Source of the DNA: Alviniconcha marisindica
Lineage: Eukaryota; Mollusca; Gastropoda; Provannidae
DNA: 64,000 bases
Reading direction: 5' to 3'
NCBI GenBank assembly: GCA_018857735.1
Contig: JABMCL010001960.1
Coordinates: 248,001-312,000 of the forward strand
Shown: positions 1 through 14,907 of the stretch, one piece after another
How positions within the stretch are numbered: position 1 is the stretch's first letter
Layout: each line of letters starts with the position of its first letter
Notes under the pieces: generated by a model
The model's input: only the letters and a program-made list of their open reading frames with translations
What the model was told of the DNA's origin: nothing
Databases searched by the model: none
Position numbers and translations under genes: made by a program

Positions 1-2269
1 CACAAATCTCCAGTGTTATTTCTAGCTACATTGATTGTTAAGTTTTTGTGGAAAATGTATCAAAAACTGAGATCTCCCCAGTGACTATACTATTAATTCT
101 TGCTTGTGTCAGAAAATGTATGTCATTCAGTTCCTACACAAGAAATGCCAAGTAGGGCTCCCATTACTGCACAAATGTGCATCCCTTATGCACTAGAACT
201 GAAAAGGACGCACTAACCTTCCACATACAGGGTCCCACAGGACACACTAAACAAAAAAAGCCTGGTTATGTCTTTTTTAAGTCCAGACCTTCTGTTCCCA
301 TCTGATGGAAAATGTGGTCATATGAACTCTTTGTCTGAGGTCCCTGACATTTGCAACAGGGTGTACACACTGAGCCACGCAATTTATGTATCATGTCTTC
401 TGTCTCAAAACCAACAGCTACCTTACACTGACTTTGTTGTTGACTAGTACCCAAACATCAAGAAACACAGAGGATTACAAACCTTACTCCACATCAGAGA
501 AACAGAAACACCAGAAGGAAGTAAATAAACATGGTGCTTAATGTCCACAGAAACCATAAGGTTTATTACTATTAGGGATGGGGAGAGGGGGTGGGGAGGG
601 GGTATGTAACAAACAAGTAAGTAAATAAGTAAACATGATGCCTAATAGCCACAGAAACCACAAGGCTTATTAGGGAAAGGGGGGGTGGGGGGGTGGGGGG
701 TATGGAGGTGGGGGAAGAGGGAGACAAAATTCACAAATCATGTCAGCACTTTATGTACTCTACACTGTGAGATGTTTTGGTCTTCTGTTTTGGTCTTCTG
801 ACCGAGAAGTTTAGTATCAAAAACATGACAAAGAAACCAACGATTAACAGAGATCTTTGTCATTGTGACAGCTTCTAACATGAAAATTTTTTGGTTATGA
901 ATTTCCAGCTGTCAGAATAAGAACAGAAAAAAGAGAAATAGAGTTTCTCGAGTAAATTGGTTTTGCTGAAACTGGCACAAAGGAAGGCAATTAAGTTTTG
1001 GGAGTTGGTAAGATTTCATTACAGAATCTGCCTTAGCTATTTGTATCAATCACCCCGTTCTCTATTTGCAAAAGATAAAAGCTTTCTCCCTTCATTCTCT
1101 CTTTGGTTTTGATCTGTTCCAGATTCAAAGCATACCGATACTCTAACTTGTTTTGGACACATATTTTGTAATGGTCTTGTGTTTGAAAATGACACATATT
1201 TTGCTTTCTTACTATGCAACTTAAAAATCCTGATACTGACTGATGGATGCCACTAAAACATGTTTACCAAGTTGGCAGGGCTGCCAACCACCACAGTAAT
1301 ACTGACATGGAGAACTATGAGAAAAGGCCATTGAATAAACCTATTATTGCCATAATGATTAGTTAGTAATTGCATTTTAATGTTCTGTCAACCAAACAGG
1401 GTCACCTCACGACAATCAAACTCTGCCATAAGCAAATGTACATTTCAAAACTCTTTTCATATAACAATAAACTCTCATCAGTCCACAAAATGAATCCCTA
1501 CACAAACATAAAATGAAACACACATACACAAACATATGAAACACACATACACAAACATCAAACTTTTTTTTTTGAAGTGGTAGTCCCTTTAGTATTACCC
1601 CTGTTAAAAGAGCGCGTAAGGCTAGGACATGCTGGTATTGTCAGCCATTCCATCTAATTTATTAATACAAGACTAAAGAAAAAATATTTAAAAAGAGTTA
1701 TGCACAGAAATATATATAAAAAAATGAAAAATATGATATAAATGCATGATGTCAAAACCAGTGCCATATGGCAGCAAGCTGCATATACTACCTACCAACT
1801 ATCATCTCCTTGCTTTCAATAAGAGCCATACAAAAAAGCCTAACTCTTAACTAAACATGTTTGTGAGTTAAATGACAAGACAGAAAGAACAAGAGGACTA
1901 GGCAGAAAAAACACAACATAAGACAGGAGATAGGAAAGGGGAATCAAATGACAGCCCTGAGATTCAAGACAAGGGGTTACATTAGACATCACCGGCCTCC
2001 CTTTGGGGGCTGCCATAATGAGCCAGCATACCTGAAAATGTACAACTAAAAGTGACATTGTCTGACAGAACTGAACCCAGAAGCTAGTTGTAGAAAGGGC
2101 AAAGGGCAACATATGCAAAGCAGTATACAGCACAACCACTGTTTTAGACTAGACTTGATCCTTTAAAATTACCCAGGAACCCTCTAAAAGTTGTAGCAGG
2201 GAGTCCCAGGAACCCCCTCAAAATTCTCACTAATGGGAGCCCTGCCCAGGAATAATAGAGAGTACTCAC
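1..2269. other. FPGS intron 7 sequence, no gene seen
   Basis: No further FPGS exon was found. The stretch holds a roughly 100-bp imperfect tandem duplication (about 521-690; each copy has a TGATGCTTAATGTCCACAGA-like core and a G-rich run). A related sentence recurs near 31735-31840. Confidence 0.5.
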
Positions 2270-2417
2270 CTCTGCCATGGGCACTGAGCCAGACCCGACA
2301 GAGCTGCAGTGCAAGAGCAGCATTATACACCTGTTTATGACCTGCAATACCAAGCTGCACGGATTCATCACTTGACAACTCTTCCAGTCTCAGAGGTGCA
2401 GCAATGTACAGTGGGCA
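2270..2417 (-). CDS. FPGS: FPGS exon 7 (last exon in the window)
   Basis: 148 bp, phase 0 to 1, from GGTCTGCAG|TGCCCA to GGCAGAG|GTGAGT. It encodes [15 protein letters not shown] and, later, [18 protein letters not shown], the end of the Mur-ligase-like central domain. The following exon is not found between 1 and 2269. Confidence 0.94.
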
Positions 2418-2956
2418 CTGCAGACCAACACAACAACGATTTTTTTTTAATGACCAGTTCACTGCAACAGTTACACTATGGCGAATCACAATTATTCAGA
2501 TAATAATAACAATAATAATAATAATATGGAAACTCTTTTTTACCGTGCCACTTCACATAGAAAAAATGCCCCAAAGCATGATCTGACAGGTAGAAAGTTT
2601 GTTCATGATAATTATGCCATATATCATTTAATGTCAGAAAGGCAATGGGAAAAGTCAGTTAACTGAAAAGGCAGAAATTATGTTCTACCTCCTGAAAAGC
2701 ATTGGGAAAAGTTAGTTAACTGAAAAGGCTGAAATTATGTTCTAAAAGTTGATGATGATAACATGAACATGAATTAATCACACTGTGAACATTAATGAAA
2801 ACATAACTCATAATCTCAGATTTAGAATCAAATTCTTGATCTGACAATATTATCCATGTTTTTGGGCTGTAGAACATACAACTAATGTGAGAGAGGCTGT
2901 TATTGCTTCTGCTTTTGTAGCTACTGTGTGTGTGTGTGTGTGTGTGTTGTGTGTGT

Positions 2957-3014
<58 letters not shown>

Positions 3015-3159
3015 GTTGTACATATATATGCAAGTTTGTCCTTTTTACTAAATGCTGCGATTTTGTTGTTGATAATGTACAACACTCTGAGCCTGTCACT
3101 TTTCACACAGTACTATGATCAGTGTTATTTTATATATATATGATCAGGTGCATAAATCA

Positions 3160-3228
<69 letters not shown>

Positions 3229-6200
3229 ACGGAAAAACAAGGCTCTCTGTGACTCCTGGGCACTGCACCGTGCAGGAAGGACTTAGTATGGTGTCATGTA
3301 GAGAAGGTATAACATGCTTGGACTTTGTTATACCCTCTCTCTAAATATATATGCCAAACTGATAGGAAGACCAAGTCTTTACTTGGTCAGTGATGCAGTA
3401 ACATACCAGACTGAGCTTGTACAAGTTTTAACATTTCATGAATACATGATACAAGACAACTTTAACAGTGAATCAGGACCCTGCTGCTACTGAAGTTAAA
3501 TAAGCTTTTACTGAATGCTGAAGAACTTAAGGAAAGGATTTGCATTAGAAGTTTCATTAGATTCTGAACTCCTACACAAGCTTAAAAGAATTTTAGTGAA
3601 CTTGCACTGACTGTAGTATGTGCCATACTTAGGTGTCAGTGTTTTTAATTTATTTTTTTCATCATCAGAGTATCAGAGTTTTGGTTTGTCATAAGTAACA
3701 TTATTCCAGGTAATTTTGGGTTATCTAGGTATAAGCATCAAATCAATACTTTAGCATATGTAGATTGAAAGACAGGGGGTGAATGTCCTAGAGTGTGTAC
3801 ATGTCTGCGTTTCATGACTGAATTATTGAGATGTGTGCAATTCAATTCTTCGTTGCGCGTTAAGGCATAAGATTGAATGACAGCTTTAATTTCCCGCTGG
3901 GGTGAATAAAGTATATTGTTGCTGTTGTTATAAAGATTCAGAGGCATATATAATCTGTATTAATTGTCATTCTTTGTACATTTTTCTTATGATACATATA
4001 ACTGATTTTGTTCCTTCTCCTCATGATCAGGTGCATTCCTTTTTGTTGTCATGATAATGAGAAGAAGAAAAAAAGGGGGAAAAAAAGGGGGGGGGGGGGA
4101 TTTATGTGCACACCTTAAAATAAGATTGTTTATTGTCCATGGTAAAATAATACACATAAATTTGTCTCGCCTGCACATTATGTAACATTAAACTATAATT
4201 AACACACACACACACATGCACGCACACACATGCATGCATGTGCACACACACAATTCACAGACAAGCAGCAATCACATCAGGGGATCTGGCATAAAATTAC
4301 TGTCACATAAAGGCAAATTAAAAGACTCATTAAATGCATGTTAATGTTCAGCCACGTTTTGATTTCTCTGATGAGATAATAATCTTGAATACAGTAAACT
4401 TCACATTTCAAAGAGACTGTATATATCGACTGTTGCATAATATTTAACCCCCCCCAAAAACAACAACAACATGCATTCAATGTCCATCCCCCTCCCCATC
4501 ACCCCCCCCACACACACACACACACTCTCTGTGTCCAAACGTGACCTTGCATCACGTACCTGAACAGACCATACACTGTATTATGAAGAAAGTTAAAGAA
4601 CTATAAAATTTGGCATAAAACATGCCCATGATCATTATAATATAAATCATGTGATATCCAAAGACTTTTGATTAAAACGGAACAGCTAATTGCCTAAAAC
4701 CTGTGGTTAATTGTTTTTGTTAAATCCCAATATTGCAGTACATGTTTGTAATACCCCTGCCCATGAGTGCATGCACCCCCCCCCCCCCCCCAAACACACA
4801 CAAGCGAGTGCAGCAGCAGCAGTAAAGCTTAGAAGTTCCAGAAAGAAGCAACAACATGTTGCTTCACACACTAAGATGATCATTGTACAGTGTGATGGCT
4901 GTGGGATGAAATAACTTATGGCATCTGCTAGTCTTGCAATAATAGATAATGCCTAGATAATGCAAACATAGATGCAAATTTAGTCAATGCATTCAACTAT
5001 AAATAGTATAATTATTATTATCTACCATTACAATTCTACAACCAGCTTTTTTCTTTTTCATAAATGTCTGTCAGTGTCGTCCTCAGGTGATCATGAGTGA
5101 TTGATTCATTGTCCAGTTGCGCATAAACTGAAATACACTCTTTTTCAAAGTTCCGATTTTCAAGTTCAAGTGTTTGTTTTGTTCAGTTGGGTAAGACCTG
5201 CAAGGAAAAAACAAACCCGTAAAATATTCTTGACATACATTTGAACCCTAACGGGTCTTTTCCATTTTCCTTTGATGTAATTTTCTGTGTTCAATTAATT
5301 TCAATGCCTGCTCCTTATTTGTAGCTGTTGAGCTTGCACTTGCTTTATTTTGTCCCAAAAGAGTCCCTTTCAAAGCCCATTTGCTGTGAAAGAAAACATT
5401 AGACTGAAATTATGTTCAGCATGTGCATGCATGTGTGTGGTACTGATAAACTATAATCATTCAATCAAATGCTGTGGTTCTTTATGCAGGTACTCCAGCA
5501 CTACAGCATTAATAGGCTTTCACGGGCAAGTGGATACACATGTCAAGTTGCAACTGCTAGTGCCAGAACAGCAGCACATGTTTACCATTCTGCAACTACT
5601 GATACTGCATTTGAGCATCTAATAATAATAACGTACTCTTTTATGTGCTATTTCACCAAATTGGAGCACAGCTCATTACAAAGCAAAGAACCAAAACACA
5701 CTCAAAACAAATGAGAGCACTCACGCACACATGACCTAGCTTTGCAAGGGAGACTGTTTCAGACAGACAGTGCAGCATAAGAAAAAGAGCTCTGACCAAA
5801 CAAGTGCGTGCGCACAGAGGGAAGAGAAAGAATGACAGTATCAGAAAAAGAGCACAGTTGGCAGGTTGGTTTGTAAACTTTAAGAAATTCAGTCAAGCAG
5901 CCAGGAGTGGTCAAGCTGAGGCAGTTGTAGCACTGAGAAGCAAACTTATACTGTATTTGTGAATCAATGGGCAGCCAGCGGAAAGCTAGAGAAGCAAGAT
6001 GAGGAGATATGGTCAGTTTTGGGAACATTCAACACAAGGCAAGCAGTACCGTTTTAAACTTTTTGCATCTCTTATAGAGATACTGAGGAGAGAATTGCAG
6101 TGAAGGCACCAAAGAACAAAGGCAGAGACAAGAATTGTTGTGGCATCTGCGGACAGATGATGGATGGAATGGACTTAATGTGATGGACTTCAAAATTAGC

Positions 6201-8291
6201 TGAGCATACCAGATTGGAGATGTGAGTTTTCATAGTCAAGTGACAATCAAGCGTAACACCAAGGTGTTTGATAGTCAGACATGGGAACAGATGCACTATC
6301 TAGACTAGACTCTGTGAAGGAGGATGAGAGAGACCTAGACTTACTACCAGAGGATACAATCATTGCTTCGGTCTTGTCATTGTCAAGAATAAGTTTGTTC
6401 TCTGTCACCCAGTTTTGACATCACCAATACACTTCTGCACGGTGAGAAGGCGATCCAGGGCTTTGATGATGGCGTGCAGATTTCTGGAGTTGAGAGTCAT
6501 TGGTGCATGAATGGTAAAGGACAGAGAGCTTTTTAATGACCATCACCACATTGGAAAGAGAAGCTGTGAGCACGGGTCCAAGATCTGATCATCGTGGAAC
6601 ACCAAATGAGATAGAAGCTGGCTCAGAGGTGTGGCCGTGGTATGCAAGGTAGAATGAAAACCATCCTAGGGCCATGCCTTGTATTCCAAAATCATTTATT
6701 AGACAAGCTAATACTCTTGATGAACGGAAACTCAAAAAGAATGAGAACAGCCTGTCCCATTTGTATTTGCTTTATAAGACAAAACACTACATGCAAATTT
6801 CCAGGGTAATCCCCTTTATCAAGCTACAAAATGACACTGAAACAATTAAACAGTGAAAAACAATTAAATGTTTTTATGTGTTTGGATCTTGTTTGAATTG
6901 AAAACTTGCATTTTGTGTTGTGTCCTAATAAATAGCGTTATTTTGAACCTTTTATGTGTTTGGATCTTGTTTTAGAATGTGAAATCTTGTTTCAGATATT
7001 TTTAGAGTAAGCTGTGCACTGATTTCACAGATGTCAAGATTCAGTTTACTTCAATGACAGTAAGTATACATGGTATGTACCTTGGACAGTATAGATAATG
7101 TTGACAAAACTTGGTCAGCAGATCTTTTTGAATTTTTTTTTTTAGCCACTTTAGACTGGCTTTGCTCCTGCACTACAACTCTGTTCAGTTTATCAGACAC
7201 AGTTGGTTCCATGGCAGGAAAAAAAAAGTCCTCACAAAGCTATGAGTTAGTGAGTCCTTGGATTTTAAAATCCCATCAGCCACTTCAGGATGCATAAACA
7301 TTTTAAATCACACATTTCTGGAACATCATCAAAATACAGGCTTTGAAACTGAATAGAAGTCATCAAGTCACAAGTTAAAACCCCCAGCAAACTGGCCCAC
7401 AGTTTCAGAAACAGGAGTGTTTAAATATATATATTACATAGAATTTGATTGATTATTATTAAAAAATTTTTACAACTGTCAAAATATATTAATCTCCTTT
7501 AGAAATACAAATATCTATCCTGCACTGGTATTTTTAATAACAATCTCTTAATCTCCTTTAGAAATACAAATATCTATTCTGCACTGGTATTTTTAATAAC
7601 AATCTCAGAGAACATCAAAAAGTATATTTTTCTGATCTCTGTTAGATCCGCACAATATACCAAAATGTACAAAATAAAACAAACAAGGGAGTTGATTAAT
7701 GGCATAATGCTCGAAAGACATCACACAAACACAACAACAACGACTTGAGTCACCTATGGAAAATCTCACCTGGCATACGAGTGCACACAAGGTACATAAA
7801 CTCCACTGAGGTACATCCTCTAATTGTAATGACTCAGGTTTTTGTTGTGTTTGTGTGAAGTATTTCAAGCATTTTTTAACTTCTTATTTACTGATTCTGC
7901 ACGGGCACTATGGGCCTCATTCTGTTCCAGATAGTAACAAAATATGCTTTAACGTAAGAAACTCATTGTAGTTACAAAAAGATTCTAATGTTAGAAGCTT
8001 GGCAATGCAGCTCCCTCATGACTGGCCTCCTTTGGAAATACAACCAAATTTTCAATGTGCAGTCTTCCAGCTGAGACACTTTTTCATACAAACAGGGTGT
8101 TATGAACAATGATAATACTAATCAAGGACTGTATAAAACAGGACAAGTCTCAATGCAGACAACAAGAGTATGCTAACATCTGTACATTTAGGTGAGTGGT
8201 GCCAATATGTCAAATGTTAATAATAATAATAATGATCATTTTTAAAGCGCAAATTCTCAAAAAGTCCCCAGTGCTTTACAAAGAACATGAT

Positions 8292-8327
<36 letters not shown>

Positions 8328-11300
8328 GGGGGGAATTGGTTAATGTACATGTAAAAAAGTGAAACAAAGCAAAAATAAAACATACACTATATCACATACA
8401 CACACACATCAAATCAAACAGGGCTGTTAGTTTGAGTGAAAAAAAAAATATATATATATATAAATCTTTTTATTCCTATTCCGAAACTCAGCCCCCCCCC
8501 CCCCGTCACTCTTCAGTGCCATTTAATTTTTACATCACACAATATTCATTATATCATACCTATTTCATTACACTGTCACAGTCATGCCAACATTCTTCCA
8601 AACATTGGACAGCAAAACAACCTAACAAAACAGTTTAACCAAAAGCAGGTAAGTATCCTACATCTCATTTTTCCCAATTTAACTGTTGTTTAACTTTATG
8701 TGTTGTTTTGTAGCTTGAAAATGGGGCTTACCAAAAAAATCACATATTGTGTTTTGTCATAATAAATAGCATTCTTTTTAACCTTTTATATGTTTGAATC
8801 AGTTTCTTATGTCATTTATTCATGATCCAAAGGAAGTCAAACACTCAGCTGCACTTTTATTTATTCCCAGATAGACATTCACAGCTGTTGCCCAGCTGGT
8901 TGCCCCATCAATAACCTCATCAACAGATCTTTTCATGGTCTGCTATAGTCATTAATGCAACCTCAGGCACTAGACCACAATCTCTTTCCAAACTTCTTCA
9001 TCTGTACACTGCTTTTGCTGATACAAGCATTCTCAAAATTCCTTCCGGTTCGGTTCCTCTACCTGAATGATAGTCTCTGCTGTCCTGACTCACAAACATC
9101 ATTTAAATACAGGAAAAAAGAGAGTGACAAAGAGAGAGCTTGTAAAAGAATATTTATAAAGCCCTTACACCAAGCATGAGCCTAAAGTAAATAATACAAG
9201 ACATTAGGGCCAACAAAAGGGTCAGATAATACTGAAACCCTACTAATGAAAAAACATAGCCGCTGCAACACTTTATTTAATGCCTTTCTCATCACTTCCA
9301 GCACACACACGCGCGTGTGCATGCACACACACACAAAGCATGCATTGGCACACTCACACACTCTCTCTCTCTGTGCCAATAAAACTTGCAGTTTAAAGCT
9401 TATCAGTCCCTTGATTTATTTTCCTCTGCATTGTACTGGTGTTTGTTCAAACCCCCCAAAGTAGTTCATGTGTAGTCCCCTCTCTGCCAAGGTTTCCAAA
9501 AACACATTTATTTTGGTACAGTGAGAAACAGTTATTAGTCACTCTGTTAGAAAGGTTTTGCTAGGCTTGTTAGGGCAGGAAGGAAGGAAGCATCCTTACC
9601 TACTAGCTAAGATAATGAAATATATAGCAAGAGCAAAATATCAACAGTAGCATTCTGCTGAACTAGAAAATGTATACCCCCTTCTACATATCTTCTTTGA
9701 ATCCTTTGATCATCTTTACCTACACATTTATTTTATAACAAAACATTTTACTGAGGATTTGCTGCTTTACTTTCAGCAAACAAACATGTATGCACATGTG
9801 AGCAAGCAAGAGAGATAGTGAGACCTGAGTTTCCTGAGCTCTGCTGAGAAGGACCTGCATCACAGAGTCAGGCTGTGGCACAGTAATGGCTGGTGCCCCT
9901 TTCTGCAACATTGTTAAAAACTGTTTAAGTTACACACACAAACCTAGTTTGGTTGCAAAGTCATCAGTGGTACAGAAAATATGGGACTGACAAACACATT
10001 CAATCATTCAATGGCGCTGTGGACCTTTGCTGTGACCTTGGCTCCTCTTCCTCTTTTTTTTCTCTCATAAAAACTGTAAATTCACACTGAGTACATAAGG
10101 GGATGTACTAGTATGGCCGGCTGTTTTGTGTATGTGTATTATTATATACAGATTGTGTGTGTGTGCATGTTTGTGTTTGTGGGTATGAGAGAGAAAGAAT
10201 AGAGTAGCAGCTGATTGTCATGCACCTGCCAGCATGGCAACATTAGTATTTATAAATAGTAGAAAGTAATACATCACCATGTCATCATTGACGTGATGTC
10301 ATAATTTTATGAGGTGAAAGTTGTACATCAGTGATCAGCTGGGGGGAAATAAATTAATTAGCTAACCGCCATAGGCAGGCAGTCTTTTTTTTTCTCTTTC
10401 CAAAAAACAAAAAGTAGTTCAAAAAGGAGAAACCCCGTGTTCCACACACAGGGTAAGTATGTACAGTTATAATATTTATTGGTTTGAGGACGTAGTAAAC
10501 TTGCTGCTGTTCTTTGCTGAATGGTATTACTATAAGGAAAAACAAATGAATAACAAAATAGCTAGCCACTGATCGGCAGAGTTCCGTAGGTTGTGGGTTG
10601 TGGTCAGTGTAGGTTGCATTTATGGATAAATTGAAATGAAGGAGTCTGGGGATGTTGCGTGGGTTGACATGTGGTTTCATTGGTGGTTGACTATTGCCAG
10701 GATGTATTTTGACAGCTGTGGAAGGTGTGCATGCATGTGATTGTGAGGTATGGATTGAAAATCTTCGCATGTATTGTAACAGAGGATGTTTGTTTTGTGT
10801 TTCGGGGTTTTATTCCACACTTAGTCTATTACTTATTCTGCATTTAGTCTATTACTTATTCAGCACTTAATTTATTACTTATTCAATGCTTAGTTTAGCT
10901 CCATTCATCTGGTAAATTTAAATCTCAATTAAACAATGTGAAGGTAAACCCTGCCCTGATTTTTTGGGTTTAATTTTTGGAAACAACAGAAAAACAGTTA
11001 CACTTGGACACTGAAAACACACACAAATAAAATGAAGTAAACAGACCTAATCAAGATGCCTTGTTCCTGTCTGTAAACTGAAGAAGGAGAGAAATCCCTA
11101 CAGTATTCTTTAAGTCTCAAACTAGGCCAATGTAGAAAGTGAAGTGTTCCCTGAGGCTGAGCCCCAGCAAGCATAACCATAGCCCTTCATTTGAATATTG
11201 CAGGCAACCCTGAGATAAAAACTCATAAAACACAATAAAAAGAGCAATTACAGTTGGTGTATTACAAGTATCTCTCAACTCTGACTCAAAGCAGGCCAGG

Positions 11301-14300
11301 GATGGAGCTGTGGCAACAGTTTTAGGGAGGCTGTTCCACTTGAGGGTGGTGTCAGGGAAGATGACCTAGGTACTGGGTCCTGTGGATGGGCATGCAAAAA
11401 GAGCTGGTCTGGCAGTGGCTCTTTTCTGGTTCTATGTTGTTGGGACATGCTTTGAGTCTATCTTCTGCAGACTGTAACTGATTTGTAAAATGTGACAAGT
11501 ATGACCTTCTTCCTTCTCGACTGCTTCCTGGTCATCAAAAAGACGAACACATTTTCTACTTATTCACTGTGTGTGAAATATGTGCGTGTGTGGGCAAGCA
11601 CATGTGAGTATGTTTGTTTGTTATGGGGTGTGTGCTGCAGCGCGTCTGCCTGTAGGTTAGTGTCAGTGTGTGCGCTAGCATGCATCAGTGTGTGTGCTAC
11701 TTTGTGTCAGTCTGTGCATTAGCATGCATCAGTCTGTGCATTAGTGTGTATGTGTGTGCTAGTGTGCACCAGTCAATGCCTGTTGATGTTTCGCTTTCTG
11801 CGTGCTTCCTCTAGAAACAGCATTGCCAATGTAGTTGGCTACATCACGTTCTATGTACCTCTTTTTTCTGACATCATCTTTACAATGATGTATTGTCATT
11901 CTGAGTTGTACTGACACATTTGCAAAGCCTTGTTGCCAGTTTTCTTGACCCTTTTGTGGTTTGTGTACAGGAGAGAGAGAGAGAGGGGAGTGGAACATGC
12001 TGTTTTGCATGTCTTGCATAACACAATCTCATCTGGACAAACTTTGTTCCCACATCTGTCTCATGTTCTCTGACTTCTCTAGAACATTTAATACAATCCA
12101 GCCTCATTTACTGGCAGAGAAACTCTTGAAGATGAAAGTTAGTATCTCAACTATATGCTCTGGGTACTCAAATATCTGACTGATTGGCTTCAGTTTGTTA
12201 AATCTGGCTCTGAACTTTCCAACCCCATACTCCCCAAGGGACAGTACTGCCACCTTTTCTTTTTTCACTATACACTGCCGACTACAGGAGTTTTCATGAC
12301 TCATGCCTGATTAACAAGTTTGCTGACGACACAGGACTGATCATGAACAATGACAACTCTCATTACAGACAGGAAGTTGACAGATTCATTGATTGGTGTG
12401 AGAAAAACTGTCAATAGAATGCGGGGAAAACAAAGGACATGTTCATGGATTTCAGATGAAAGAAACCAAACTACAAACCAATCATGATCAAGGGAGCTGT
12501 TGATCAGGTGGACAAATACCTTTTATAAGTCTTTATAGTTATAGACAAACTTGCCTGGCATGAAAACACCAATGAAATCATCATGAAAGTCCACTCTCAT
12601 CTTTTTTGTCTGAGAAAACAGATCATTCAGAATGCATGAGGATATTTTGCAGGTGCTTTTCTTGTTCATTATTATCAGTTTTCTAACCTTTGGCTGTGTA
12701 TGTTGGGGAGAGTTAATTTATGCTTCAAAGCAGGACAGGAACAGGCCAGAAAAGACCATCAGAAAGGCTCGAGCGGTGATCAGCAGACAGCAGGATACTT
12801 GGTCTATCACAGACGGCTTACTGACCGACTAAACAAGATTTTGGCTAATGGCACACATCCTTTGAGACCTAATTTGACTCTTGACTTATTGACAGGAGTG
12901 GTAGGTTGAGAGTACCCTTCACAAAAACAACACCCCTCAAGCATTCATTTATTCCAAAAGCCATACAGACATTTCAACCAGGCACATGACAGGCATGGTC
13001 TGTAACCACCAGACCAGCACTCTAACCACTGAACTATCCCTGCTCCCAATTGGTGTTATTGCATTGTATTGTAAGTACAGCAGACAGATATCACATCTGG
13101 AGTAATAACGATGTCAAACTTCTGATTCAAGTCTAGCTGAGATTGCAGAGCCATAAATGTAGTAGTATCTCATGCCCAGCCTGAGCTGAGCTAAGTGCAA
13201 GCTCAGCCCAGACCATAGTGTAAATGGCTTCAGTATGAGCCCATACTGTGACCTTCACCCTGAAGACAGTAAACCATTGGGGTTCAGAAAGTGCACCCAT
13301 CAAGCAAACTCTTATAGATAACACACTATGACTGATATGCTGTATTTTGCACAAATGTAATGTATGTAGGCAGGTTCATGGGTTGGGTGGGTTCAACACT
13401 GTCCTGCCCTCAAGGCTGGCATGGTTTTGTAACAACCGATATAGTGACTGCTCTCCAATTCCCCACTTCAAGAAGTCAATTACTTAACTTTAAGAAGTCA
13501 ATTACTTCCACAATGAACGTCCACATTTCTGCCCTATATGGCAGACTTTTGTTTGGGTGATTAACCTCTTGACTGCCAAATGACGGAAGATTCCGTCGCT
13601 AAGTTCAGCATGTGTCTGTGCCCAGTGACAGAATATTCTGTCAGTCGGGTTGCACTGTTTTTAGCCACTGCTACTCCCAACAAAGCCTGTGGTGTTTCCT
13701 ACCACAGAAACCCCAGGCTTTCCCCTATGAATTGTTACCAATGACGTTGCAATGATGTTGTATGGAAATTATAAGCCCATGCTTTGAAAGAGTGACCCCC
13801 TTAGGTTTTCTGGATTGCCACCACATGTGGAAAAAAATGGCTGACAGCGGGGCTGCCATTGTGCTTACTGTTTTTCATGTTTATTCACTAATAAAATGTC
13901 TCTGCATCAGATTGTGTCTATGGAGGGTTTGTCACCCTTATTTTCTTCTCCTGTTTGCTCCTGTTCTCATGATCTGGCAAATGCAATGATGTCAACCAAA
14001 GAAGCATGTCCTGCGAAAGTTGTCCAGTTTCAGTAGGTAATTTGTTTCAAAATTATGCTCAGCTTGTAGACAAATGAACAGTTTACAAAAAATACAACTT
14101 TTTGTATACCTAGCTTGAACATGACAGGGGCGAAACATTTTTGATTATTTTCCATTGAAATCCTGAAATTTCCCTGGCAGTGGTGGTTGCACCAACACTG
14201 GGCTGTGCTGGCAGTGAACAAACAGGTTAACATTGGTCAGTGCTCTTGTATGATGGACGAGGTCAAGTGTGGCCTCTGTTCACATGTTGCATGGCCTGCT

Positions 14301-14858
14301 CTGGGAGGGGGGTGGGGATGCCATTGTGTGATAGATACAGTCAAGCATGACTTCTGTGTACTGTGGCATGACCTGCTCTGTTGTTGGGAAACGTGGTCGA
14401 TGTGTCAGTTCTATCCTCACATATTTGGCTCTCAGGTCAATGCTTGTGCTGAGCAGCCTTTCTCACATGTCACAACAGGCTGTCATGTGGCCTTCCCAGT
14501 TAGAGGCCTGATTCTGTGACCAGATCTCTCCTCAGTCTTTAAGATCTTTCCATCTTACTGCTATCAGACTTTAGGAAGAGAGATTTCTATCTCTTTACCC
14601 ATTGACTCTGGCAATTGCTCTGGGCTTTTGAAATTCTGACTGTATTTTAAGATCTTGTTTGCTTTTGAAAAGAAACGGAGCCATTCAATTTGTTTTATTG
14701 AATTTTGCTGTGGAAATGGGCTCACCCCCAAACGTAATTCACAAAGACATTCATTGTGTCTACACTGTTCATTGTGTTCCTGTCTATGTGCTTGTCACTA
14801 TGTCTGAGAAAATCTTAACATTACACACTTTTCTTTCCCATATGTCAATTTTCTGTGT

Positions 14859-14907
<49 letters not shown>

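Noticed and set aside
2716..3143. ORFs of 61-127 codons on both strands
   Set aside because: They are translations of GT/CA and TA repeats (HTHTHT, VCVCVC).
10354..10770. 138-codon minus-strand ORF in FPGS intron 5
   Set aside because: No family, no coherent motifs; likely chance in AT-rich DNA.
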